A stretch of 64,000 bases of DNA from Austropuccinia psidii. Taxonomy: Eukaryota > Basidiomycota > Pucciniomycetes > Pucciniales > Sphaerophragmiaceae. Of the stretch, positions 36,031-46,083 are shown piece after piece. Within the stretch, counting starts at the first letter, position 1. Each line of letters starts with the position of its first letter. Under the pieces are notes generated by a model. It was not told where the DNA came from. It worked only from the letters and a program-made list of their open reading frames with translations, and ran no database searches. Made by a program: the position numbers and the translations under genes. Location of the stretch: the NCBI GenBank assembly GCA_023105745.1, contig JALGQZ010000001.1, forward strand, positions 46,437,662 to 46,501,661, given 5' to 3'.

Positions 36031-36945
36031 TTTATACCACTTTATGAATGAATTCATGTCTTATATTCCAGTTCAAGATCTGGTGTCAGAGTACACCAAT
36101 AATGGGTAAAACCATCAGAGTGATTTAATTCTAAGCCATGAAGACAGAATCTTCTGATAATTTCTTCTAGAATTTGTATCATTCTCTCTGCTAGTCCATC
36201 AGTTTGAAGGTGATATGCTGTTGAGAATGATAACTTTGTGCCAAATTCATTATGGAAATTTGTCCATAGGGCTGAAGTGAATTTGGGATCTCTATCACTT
36301 ATGATATTTTAGAATAAGCCTGTATGTCTAATAGCTCTATTACATATCATCATAGCTGTTTCTATATTTGTTTCATCTTTATTACATGGTAAGAGCATTG
36401 GGGTCTTACTTTACCTATCAACTAAGAATAGGCATGCATTGAAGTTTCTTTCTCCTTCTGGGGGTGTAGCTGTTACCCAATCCATATGAACTATTTACCA
36501 TGGGTATTTTGGTTCTTGTATTTGGATAATCATACCAAATTTCTTACTTGAGGCTCAATTTTGTTTTTGACACCTGTCACAAGTTTGGCAGTATTCTGAA
36601 ACATATTTTCTCCAATTTGTCCACCAAGAGCATGTTTTTTCTATTTCTAGTGTCCTATCTTCTGAGAGATGTCCAGAAAAAACACTATCATGGATTTCAT
36701 GTATTATAGTGTTTATTAAAGCTCTATCTTCCAAGGTCATAAAGCATGTGTGCTTGGTCCTATTATAAAGGATTCCATCAAGAAGGTGTAATCTTCCTTC
36801 ATCATATTCTTTTTTCCATAAATCATCTAGTTTAGAAGAGAATAATGGGTATTTGCAATTTTTTGTTAAGAATTGGCATGATATTTGACAATTCCTGTCA
36901 ATCTTATATCTTTCTTTGAGTTTATTAAAGAATTCCATACCAGTT
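36031..36945 (-). pseudogene. Gypsy-2 integrase
   Basis: 'RLHLLDGILYNRTKHTCFMT', 'SGHLSEDRTLEIEKTCSWW' and 'EYCQTCDRCQKQN' are an intact-looking zinc-binding domain (36,938-36,555). Further on, '[13 protein letters not shown]'-type and '[13 protein letters not shown]' (about 36,220-36,180) keep the catalytic Glu, unlike Gypsy-1. Stops and a lost segment separate them. Confidence 0.8.
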
Positions 36946-37049
36946 TCTGTGACACATATTCCTTCTATATGATTTTCCTCCTGTGGTACCCCTGCTGGGT
37001 TTTCAGGTGTATTTTCAAGAGCCCATTTTCTGAGATGATCAGAATTTTT

Positions 37050-37495
37050 GTGAATATTTACAGATTAACGCACTATAGTAATATTTACTCTACATTCTTG
37101 GATAGAAATATTCCATATCAGCATATGTCTATTTGGTGGTTTCATATTTAGTAATGATTTTACAGCATTACAGTCTGTAATGACACTAAAGACTGTTCCA
37201 TCTAAGTAATAGTGTAGATTTTCGAATGCCTGCACTAATAAGAGGAATTCCATTTGGCTTTCTCCATACCTTGCTTCTCTTGGATTAATTTATCTTCAAA
37301 TGAAGCAAATTGGTGCTTCAACATGTTTATCAGTGATTATTTGTGTTGGGTGTAGTGATGCACCTAATCCTTGTCCACAAGCATCAATGTACAGTTTGAA
37401 GTTTTGTTTCCAATCTGGAATCAAGATAAAAGGGGAATTTGTGAGGGCTTTTTTCATTTCCTCATATTCTTTAACTTTCTCTTCAGTCATTTAAT
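37050..37495 (-). pseudogene. Gypsy-2 RNase H
   Basis: '[20 protein letters not shown]' (about 37,410-37,350) holds the first Asp, and '[20 protein letters not shown]' (about 37,210-37,150) later core residues. Frame stops lie between them. Confidence 0.8.
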
Positions 37496-38052
37496 AAACT
37501 GTTTGTTGGTCACAGGGTTTATACAAAGATTTTCCAATTTTTTCAAAGTCTTTTATATTTTTCCAGTAATATCCAGTAAATCCTAAGAATGAGTTAACTT
37601 CTTTCTTAGTTTGGGGAATTGGTTTAAGTATTACTGCTTCTAGTTCATTTTTACATATGCCCAAGCTTAGTACAGACACTACATGTCCTAGTTCTTTTAG
37701 TTCACTGCATGTAAAATGACATTTCCTCAATGATATTCTCATACTAACTCAAGATATCTTCTTTAATAGTATTTCAAGTCTTTTCAGGCTATTTTCCCAA
37801 GTTACTGGGAAAATTATAATATCATGAATGTAGATAATTAGCCATACCTCTTATGATTCTTTAGAGAATATAGTTTTCATCATCCTTTGGTAGTTGGCAG
37901 AGGCACGTTTTATAAAAAATGGCATTCATAGGTATTCACATACTCCACAGTGGATAATTAACCTCAGTAGTCTTCTGGAATTATCTGTTAAGACATTTTG
38001 ATAAAAGTCTTTAAGGGAATCCATGACTGTAACAAACTTAGCTTGTTACAGC
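37491..38052 (-). pseudogene. Gypsy-2 reverse transcriptase, C-terminal part
   Basis: After the LTR element the minus strand continues with 'LLRLIIHCGVCEYL', then a YxDD region reading 'YIHDII' (His for the first Asp), and '[20 protein letters not shown]' with '[10 protein letters not shown]'. Stops are frequent. The catalytic Asp change and stops make it dead. Confidence 0.82.
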
Positions 38053-39870
38053 TGTGAGCCTTAGAGGTAATTTCATATACCCAAAAGACCACAAATACAG
38101 AATTAACATATAAATATAAATAAAAAGAAATTTATTTATATTATTATAATAAAAATCATAATATATAAATATAAAATTATATTCAAAATTAAAAAATTTA
38201 ATTACCATTTAAAAATAAAATTACATTAAATTTTGAAATGATAAAATTACATTTATACTTGAAAAAAATTAAGTAAAAATGAATTTTTAACAAAATTATA
38301 AAAATTAAAATAAATTTGGAAAAAAGTTAAATAAAATTTATCATAACTTTTTATCCAATAAATAAACACATAAAAATTATTTCACCATTGGATTCCTCAT
38401 AAAAAATCAGGTGGGGTCACCTCTGAGTGAAATTTTTTAACTCAACTCTAAATAAGCTTAAATTGAGTTTTTAGTATTTTCAATACAAAAATTGAAAATC
38501 CTCAAAACTTTAATTTAATTCACACCACATGTGGTGTTAACCATCAAATTTTGTGTTAAAATTGAGGTGTTGTGTTTAGTTTAGAAGTTAGGAGGAATTG
38601 AAGTATTTTCAATTGAATTCAATTGAAATGTCAAAATGTGCGCGTGTATTACATAAGTGAACTTTGATTTACATATGAGGTATCAATTATTACTGTATTG
38701 AACTGTACAACTCAATTGAATTACATATGTAAATTATAAGTATAATACATGATGAGAAATTAAAGGAAAAAATAAATTTGGGGGGGGGGAAAGGAACTCC
38801 AGCTCTAAGGGGGAGCTAGACCCCCAAACTCCTTGCTGACAGGCGTGTGGTGTCAAAATTCACGCAAAAGTTCATCACTTCTGGCCTGGAATTGAGTTAC
38901 AGGGTCTGTGAACTCAATTGATGATGAGGTTTTGATACCAACTGGGGTAGTTTTAGCTATTGCCAAGAGGGTAAAACTACCCTTAAGATAAAACAATAAT
39001 AGAAAAAACAGTTTTAACTGGCTTCTACGTCTCTTAAACACATTCTGAAGTGTTTTGAAAGCTCTAGACCAGGTATTGCTATAGTAATGGCTGATTTAAG
39101 GGTCTAAAATGGCTAAAAATGGCTTAAACTAGCCCTTTTTTGGTCTAAACCAGGGTTCAATGATGCCATAATTGGCTTTTCTGTTTTCAGACTGTTTTTC
39201 ACAGCTGACAAGAGTAAATCCTACTTTTGGAGTAAGAAAATTGATGGCTATAAAAGAATGTCTTCTTTGCCCCACTTTTCTCTTCATGTTAGAATCTTTT
39301 CCTTTTATAATTAGTTTAAAAACTGTCAAACCAATCAATAAAAGATTCCAACCACCTTTCTTAAATCATTTTAAACCTTTTAACCACGTGAAAAAATCAT
39401 TATAGTCATTTTTTGTAACTCTTATAATCATTTTTACCCCTGAACCACCCCAAAAGTGAATTAAAGCATCTTTCATCGCTGTAAACTTTGTCACTTTGTT
39501 TCCAAATTCACTCTGGTCACTTTTGGGCATTTTTCTCTTTAATATTCTTTTTAAAGACTTTGTTCTTTAATTAATTTGTTGCAGTTCTTTTCTCAATTAA
39601 TTCCAATTGAAATTGCTCTTGAAGAAATTTCTTTTGTAGCCTTAAATATCTCTTGTAGAGTATTTTTGGATAAATCTTTATTGTTGGTAAAACAATAAAT
39701 CTTTATAATATTATTGTTTTATAATAATAAAGTTACAAACAATAAAATTGGTGTGTTTTATCTTAAAAATAATATTTCTTACTATTTTCAATTGATTTTT
39801 ACCTTATACAAATTTTGAGGACAGGAAAAGTACTTGATTTTTAATCAAAGTTTCATATCCACACCTTACA
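38053..39870 (+). repeat. 5' LTR of the non-autonomous element
   Basis: 1,818 bp. Holds the palindromic CAATTGAATTCAATTG core near 38,610 and conserved blocks shared by all five LTR-1 copies in the window. Short open frames on either strand (38,853-39,405) recur in every copy and are LTR shadows. Confidence 0.9.
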
Positions 39871-39888
39871 TTTGGGGGCCCAGCCATG
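39871..39888 (+). promoter_or_regulatory. Candidate primer-binding site (LTR-1 element)
   Basis: TTTGGGGGCCCAGCCATG directly after the 5' LTR; compare the sites at 25,787 and 56,207. Confidence 0.6.
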
Positions 39889-40093
39889 ATATTTTACATG
39901 TGACATATTTTTTTTACTCTTCATAAACCTTTTTCTTATATTGAAAAAATTAAAAAACATATAAAAAATACTTATAATCCAAAAAATCCATAAAAAAATA
40001 TCTTTTTTTCATATTTGAAGTGAGGCTTATATTTTTATTTCTTTTTTGAAATAACCCTTTTTTACTGAATTAATTGGCTTCTCATTAATTTTA
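39889..40093 (+). other. Leader with probable 5' intron of the non-autonomous element
   Basis: AT- and pyrimidine-rich stretch ending ATTTTAG at 40,088-40,094, just before the first long open frame. The equivalent leaders after 25,806 and 56,225 have the same look and also end in a TTTCAG or TTTCTAG-type acceptor. Confidence 0.4.
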
Positions 40094-40974
40094 GTGTCTG
40101 ACAACGTGGTAAGACAAGAAAACATTGAAACAGCCTCAACAGTAACCAGCATCATTCCTGACAGTACTGTTAATTCTGATCATAATAGTACTATTATTGT
40201 GACTCAGAATATTCAACCAGAGCCAATTTCCCCTGAATTGGTGAACTTGGAAATAAGTAATACTCTTCAGAAAGCCAAAGATTTGGCCAATAGTAAGTTT
40301 TTTGACTTAAAATTACTATTTTAAGCCTTTTTTAACCATAATTATGCCTTCAACCAGATCAGGAGCCAGCTATAACCCCTCAAGCAGCTCCCAGAAAGGT
40401 AATAGACGTGTTTATGGCAGAGTCCAATCAGGTACAGAAGGAACAGGGTCAGTTGATGACTTACAAACAACTAAAATGGGTCATTCAGAAGCTGATAATA
40501 CCATTTTACCTTCAAAAAGAGCTGAAACCGCCACAACAAGCCTCACTGGACATATACAAAGCCAGCCACAGTGCATACAACAATGCACTTCAGTTCAAGG
40601 AGTACCAGATCCTTGCAGACCTGTGGAAGAATTGCATGAATTCTTACCTGACTGTGAGAAAATTCCTGGGCCATCCCGATACTTGAAAATTGCTCAATGG
40701 GGCATCCATTGATGGAGAAGAAGAACATGATACTTTTGACACTAGAATGGAGGAAAAACAACACTCCACCACCCAAACCAGTGCCAAAAACAGCCCCAGT
40801 GGCCAGCAGCCACAAACTCCAAACAAGGGCAAAGTGAAGGCACCAGCCCCAAACCCTTACAGCCAGGGCTACAGAATCCCAAAGATTCAACATCATGCCA
40901 TGGAAAATGTATTTCAGATGGCCAGAACCATGATGGAATTACAAAAGAAGGAGGAAGCCAGATTAAAATATTAA
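40094..40974 (+). CDS. Gag-like N-terminal protein of the non-autonomous element
   Basis: The frame 40,094-40,324 (Thr/Ser/Asn-rich, 'MSDNVVRQENIETAS') is followed by GTAAGT at 40,293, and a likely acceptor CAG at about 40,360. Two overlapping frames are then open: 40,344-40,712 ('MPSTRSGASYNPSSSSQKG') and 40,408-40,686 ('QASLDIYKASHSAYNNALQF', 'WKNCMNSYLTVRKFLGHPDT'). Splice phase at the AG before ATCAGG favours the second. A third frame, 40,690-40,974, reads 'NPYSQGYRIPKIQHHAMENV', which aligns with 'PQGYGIPKLEPSAMDSV' in Gypsy-3 near 57,530 and so belongs to gag. Whether a full protein is made is unclear; a frame change near 40,685 is needed. Confidence 0.55.
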
Positions 40975-41366
40975 AAATAATTTCTGATACTTTTGAGTGT
41001 ATTCCAGAGTTGTATAAAGCTATTTCTGACATAAAAAGTCATCTTTCTGATAAAAATACATCAATTTGTGACAATCTTAAGACAAACAACTTAAGTCTGA
41101 GCCAAATAAATGATACACTTAAATACTTTGAAAGTGGTTTAAGAACAATCAAAAATTCCAATAATGATTATTCTTTTGGCATTAAGATAAATGAACAATC
41201 TGCCATTATTAAAGAATTAACAGACAAATATTCTAAATTCAATATTGATGACATAATTGAAACAAGAATAAAACAAGCCATAAGCACTATCAAAAAAGAT
41301 ATACCAGAAGCTACCAAACTCCTCAGGAGATTCGGACACACTAGAAATACCAATATTACAAAGTAA
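40975..41366 (+). CDS. Gag coiled region fused to the Gypsy polyprotein C-terminal tail
   Basis: An open frame from about 40,975 to the TAA at 41,364-41,366 reads 'SDTFECIPELYKAISDIKSH' and 'NNLSLSQINDTLKYF', a charged, probably coiled-coil gag region. At 'AISTIKKD' it passes without a break into 'IPEATKLLRRFGHTRNTNI'. That last part aligns with the end of the Gypsy-1 chromodomain protein ('IPDPDKLL', stop, 'RFRNERRPQA', near 33,375-33,430). The rest of gag and all of pol are therefore deleted in frame. It has no ATG of its own nearby, so it is probably the end of the upstream gag frame. Confidence 0.65.
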
Positions 41367-41376
41367 TATTCTTTTT

Positions 41377-41389
41377 TAGGGGGAGGGAA
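41377..41389 (+). promoter_or_regulatory. Polypurine tract of the non-autonomous element
   Basis: AGGGGGAGGGAA directly before the 3' LTR, as in Gypsy-1 at 33,561-33,575. Confidence 0.7.
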
Positions 41390-43218
41390 TGTGAGCCTTA
41401 GAGGTAATTTCATATACCCAAAAGACCAAAAATACAGAATTAACATATAAATATAAATAAAAATAAATTTATTTATATTATTATAATAAAAATCAAAATA
41501 TAAATATAAAATTATATTCAAAATTAAAAATTTAATTACCATTTAAAAATAAAATCACATTAAATTTTGGAATGATAAAATTACATTTATACTTGGAAAA
41601 AAATTAAGTAAAAATGAATTTTTAACAAAAGTATAAAAAATGAAATAAATTTGGAAAAAAGTTAAATAAAATTTATTATAACGTTTTATCCAATGAATAA
41701 ACATATAAAAATTATTTCACCATTGGATTCCTCATAAAAAATCAGGTGGGGTCACCTCTGAGTGAAATTTTTTAACTCAACTCTAAATAAGCTTAAATTA
41801 AGTTTTTAGTATTTTCAATACAAAAATTGAAAATCCTCAAAACTTTGATTTAATTCACACCACATGTGGTATTAACCATCAATTTTTGTGTTAAAATTGA
41901 GGTGTTGTGTTTAGTTTAGAAGTTATGAGGAATTGAAGTATTTTCAATTGAATTCAATTGAAATGTCAAAATGTGTGCGTGTATTACATAAGTGAACTTT
42001 GATTTACATATGAGGTATCAATTATTACTGTATTGAACTGTACAGCTCAATTGAATTACATATGTAAATTATAAGTATAATACATGATGAGGAATTAAAG
42101 GAAAAAATAAATTGGAAAGATTAAATTTGGGGGGGAAAAGGAACTCCAGCTCTAAGGGGGAGCTAGACCCCCAAAATCCTTGCTGACAGGCGTGTGGTGT
42201 CAAAATTCACGCAAAAGTTCATCACTTCTGGCCTGGAATTGAGTTACAGGGTCTGTGAACTCAATTGATGATGAGGTTTTGATACCAACTGGGGTAGTTT
42301 TAGCTGTTGCCAAGAGGGTAAAACTACCCTTAAGATAAAAAAATCATAGAAAAAACAGTTTTAACTGGTTTCTACGTCTCTTACACACATTCTGACGTGT
42401 TTTGAAAGCTCTAGACCAGGTATTGCTATAGTAATGGCTGATTTAAGGGTCTAAAATGGCTAAAAATGGCTTAAACTAGCCCTTTTTTGGTCTAAACCAG
42501 GGTTCAATGATGCCATAATTGGCTTTTCTGTTGTCAGACTGTTTTTCACGACTGACAAGAGTAAATCCTACTTTTGGAGTAAGAAAATTGATGGCTATAA
42601 AAGAATGTCTTCTTTGCCCCACTTTTCTCTTCATGTTAGAATCTTTTCCTTTTATAATTAGTTTAAACACTGTTAAACCAATCAATAAAAGATTCCAACA
42701 ACCTTTCTTAAATCATTTTAAACCTTTTAACCACGTGAAAAAATCATTATAGTCATTTTTTGTAACTCTTATAATCATTTTTACCCCTGAACCACCCCAA
42801 AAGTGAATTAAAGCATCTTTCATCACTGTAAACTTTGTCACTTTGTTTCCAAATTCACTCTGGTCACTTTTGGGCCTGTTTTCTCTTTAATATTCTTTTT
42901 AAAGACTTTGTTCTTTAATTCATTGCTTGCAGTTCTTTTCTCAATTAATTCCAATTGAAATCGCTCTTGAAGAAATTTCTTTTGTAGCCTTAAATATCTC
43001 TTGTAGAGTATTTTTGGATAAATCTTTATTGTTGGTAAAACAATAAATCTTTATAATATTATTATCTTATACTAATAAAGTTACAAACAATAGAATTGGT
43101 GTGTTTTCTCTTAAAAATAATATTTCTTACTATTTTTAATTGATTTTTAACTTATACAAATTTTGAGGACAGGAAAAGTACTTGATTTTCAATCAAAGTT
43201 TCATATCCACATCTTACA
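41390..43218 (+). repeat. 3' LTR of the non-autonomous element
   Basis: 1,829 bp, very close to the 5' LTR. It is followed by the ACAGC duplication and then minus-strand RT sequence of Gypsy-2. Confidence 0.9.
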
Positions 43219-44035
43219 ACAGCTGTGTTTATGTCTTATGGATACTAGGTATTGGATATCTGTCAGGGATATTATAGGTATTCAAAGCTCTAATGTCACC
43301 TACAATCCTTGATTTACCATTGTGCCAGTCTATAATGACTGCTGCAGTTACTTCTACTTTTCATCATGGCCTACTTTCTTTAAAAAACCTAGGTCCATTA
43401 ACTCTTTAATTTGTACCTCTAAGGCCTCTGTAGCTCTTGGGCTGGCTGGATAAGCTGGTCTTCTTAACAGGGGTGGATAAGGTTTATCTAAATTTAGAAT
43501 AATATAAACATCATGTCCAATGATGGTACCTATTGTTTCTTTTTCAATTGCAAAGGCACTTTTGTATTTATATACTAGACCAATCAATTTTTCTGGTGAT
43601 TCATTATTAAATTCTGTCTCTTTTAGTTGTTCACTTATGAATAAGTTTTTCTCGGGGTTGTTTCCACATGTTTTATAACAGGAATTTTTTCTTATTAATA
43701 AAGAAGCCAAATTTTTGTCTTTTATTATCTCCTATGAGAAAATATCTATCTTTTTGGTTAGAGCTATCTATACCATAAATTGATAAGTAATCATTTTCAA
43801 GTGTGAAATGGTTACTGGTACAATTGTTGATTACTACAAAGTCCACTTTCATTCTTATACATTGAGATTTATGTGGGAAAATCAATGTTAAGTCAATGAT
43901 TCCAAGGGTTTTCATGCTTTTAATTGCACCTCTAAAATTGACTCCTTGTATCAGTATGAGTTGATTTTCCCAATCTGGTACAATTGTTTGTAGATAGTTT
44001 TTTCCAACATATGTGCAGGTAAAAAGAATATGTGT
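43219..44035 (-). pseudogene. Gypsy-2 protease and reverse transcriptase N-terminal part
   Basis: Minus strand: 'CTYVGKNYLQTIVPDWE' near 44,000 is the region after the protease active site; the DTG itself is cut off. 'MKTLGIIDLTLIFPHKSQC' and 'NDYLSIYGIDSSNQKDRYFL' (43,915-43,740) complete the protease. 'PYPPLLRRPAYPASPRATEA' and 'IKELMDLGFLKKVGHDEK' (43,490-43,354) begin the RT, followed by 'GDIRALNTYNIPDRYP'. It is cut at 43,219 by the LTR element. Homology stops near 44,035. Confidence 0.78.
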
Positions 44036-45880
44036 TTATTTAAAAAAAGAAAGCATTTTATAAAAATTTTGTTTTGAAGAGTTTGAGTCTACTAGAGCAA
44101 ATTTTCATCTAGATGCACCACTAGGTTTGTTTTTTTGACTACTCAAGTTGTGAAATTTAACTGTTTGAATCTACTGCTAGAGATGCTCTTAAAGTGCATA
44201 TTCAGGGCAAGAACACCAAAGTGGTGTAGAATATCCAAGAATACCCAAACACCCCAAAGGAACCTGAACTGAATCCTTTTTTGATTTTTCAACCTCTGTG
44301 GTCATGTTGTCCACCCTTTTCTCAAGAAGCTTAGCTATGTTATACTTCACAGAAGATGTTTTTACATATAGCTCTTTAGGGTATCAAATACCTAGGGGAC
44401 TTGTACAGCTGTTATTCATAAAGAATAACCTTCAGCAGTCATCCAAATCAATAAGGGTAATTATTTCTATTGATGTAGAGCTTCAAAGGGGATACTAAAA
44501 AAGGTAGTTCAATGATATTAAAAGGGAACCTAAAAATCAATTTTCAAGGTGTCCAAGTGCACTTTCTCTAATAGAAAGCTTCTCACAACCAATAAAACTG
44601 TATTCCTTAAAGGCAACTGGATGATTCTTCCACCCAGTTCTTTTCCAAATCAGCAAAGGTGTATCTCCAAGGATACCAATAAAAGTAAAATAGTCAATAA
44701 AGGATACATACAGGTATGAAGTGACGGAGTTTCCAGTGGTTTTTCATATAACAGCCTCTTTTTTAACCCTGAAGGGGGTTTATTCCCAGTTAATCAATTG
44801 ATCAGGATTTACTATTATATTTGAATTATATACTAGTATTTATGTGACAGTCATATACACCTTTTCCTCATGTATTGAATGGATATTTGTGGTTGTATTC
44901 TTTCTAATTACCTTATTGCTTCTGAAAGGTCAAAAAATTGATTAAAGATCTGATGTTTTGGCTATTTTAACATCTGGATTTTGTCTTTGGTGTGTTAATT
45001 CCACTATCTTCTCTCTATCAAAGGAATACATTATTATTTCCGATTTTCTTTAATTATTTTGTATTCCATCCAAGCTAATTCTTAATTATCAAGTACCCTG
45101 ACACTCTTCACCTAAAAGCTTCTTTGTGACCAAATATTAAAACAGGAACTTCTCACTTACCCATTGATTTCAGCTAATTGGAATTTGGCCCTTTTCATTT
45201 CTTATCAGTTTTACCTACTGTCTTGAAAGGAACTCAATTAACGAATCCCTTAAAAGATTCAGCCTATAATGCTTTCTTACAATAGTTTTATAATCTGAGC
45301 TAAGCTAGGGGTGAGTACTACTGAATGAATGAGCTTTCTTAGCACAGAAAAGTCTTGTGAAAGTAACTAACACAACCAAGCCCTTTGCTTGTATCAATCA
45401 TTGAAATGCACCAGTTTTATATATATTATGTGAAATATGCATTTCAGCTTTTTTTATTATCTCTTCATTCTTTGGAAGTTATATACTATGACTCAGTTAT
45501 CAAAGATGAATTAATAGCCAATATGATTTTTAAAACAGGGAAGAGCTTATTTTGTTAATTTCACCTCACTGAACCTCATTATTGTATGTTATTTTATTTT
45601 TTCATTTTAATTCCACTTTTCCTAGATTTTCCTTCAAATATCGTGGAGTTTTTGTTTGAAAAACTTTGTTATATGAAAGTGTTGAATATTTATCTTCCTT
45701 TACTTTTCTTTCACTTGTTCATACAAATCCAAGCTTTATTTTGTCTATTCTAATTCTTTCTAAGATATTTTCATTCCTAAATGATATTTTGACCAATATT
45801 TCCTCAATTAAAAAACGATGATTGGTGTAATATCAAGAAATATCACAATTGAACTGTATGGTTTGATCAAAACTAGCCTC
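44036..45880. other. AT-rich intergenic or decayed repeat
   Basis: No recognised genes. An open frame at 44,298-44,498 resembles nothing I know. CpG is nearly absent until about 45,900, where the genic island begins. Confidence 0.4.
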
Positions 45881-46006
45881 TTTGTCTTGGTTTGAAAATT
45901 CTAGAGGCAGAAATTTCGTGTAATCTTGCCAAAATTCCTGGTCTTGGCTTGGATTGAGGCATTTGGACCGAGTTAAATCCAATTCGAGTTTCCTCTGCGC
46001 TTCTCC

Positions 46007-46013
46007 TATAAAG
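46007..46013 (+). promoter_or_regulatory. Possible TATA element of the U5-40K gene
   Basis: TATAAAG about 71 bp before the ATG, followed by a pyrimidine-rich stretch (CCGCCATTCCTCC) up to the start codon. Distance and composition fit a fungal core promoter, but nothing else supports it. Confidence 0.3.
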
Positions 46014-46083
46014 ACTTCCGCCATTCCTCCAACGCTCTTGCGTCCAATCCACGAGAAGTCTGACTCACCCACCTTCATTCACG

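Larger units (their letters stand above)
38053..43218 (+). mobile_element. Complete non-autonomous LTR-1 retrotransposon
   Basis: 5' LTR 38,053-39,870, interior 39,871-41,389, 3' LTR 41,390-43,218; total 5,166 bp. Both LTRs run TGTGAGCC to CTTACA and differ by scattered single changes and short indels, so the insertion is fairly young. The target duplication ACAGC (38,048-38,052 and 43,219-43,223) is exact. A primer-binding-like motif and a polypurine tract are in place. The interior has gag-like sequence but no protease, RT, RNase H or integrase, so it needs enzymes from another element. It sits in the RT of Gypsy-2. Confidence 0.92.
35472..44035 (-). mobile_element. Gypsy-2 retrotransposon (minus strand), interrupted
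   Basis: Minus-strand protease (about 44,030-43,720), RT (43,710-43,219, resuming 38,052-37,500), RNase H, integrase and chromodomain (to 35,472). The non-autonomous LTR-1 element at 38,053-43,218 splits the RT. Gag and both LTRs are absent: the left end is cut by Gypsy-1's LTR-2 and the right end stops near 44,035. Confidence 0.8.

Noticed and set aside
39129..39405. Opposing small open frames that recur at 9,229, 30,144, 39,129 and 42,476
   Set aside because: They recur because LTR-1 recurs; they lie in the same place in each LTR copy, decay freely and have no start context or domain.
45833..46078. Minus-strand open frame of 81 codons upstream of the U5-40K gene
   Set aside because: It overlaps the promoter and 5' UTR of that gene on the other strand, has no recognisable domain, and is best explained as chance in the higher-GC island.
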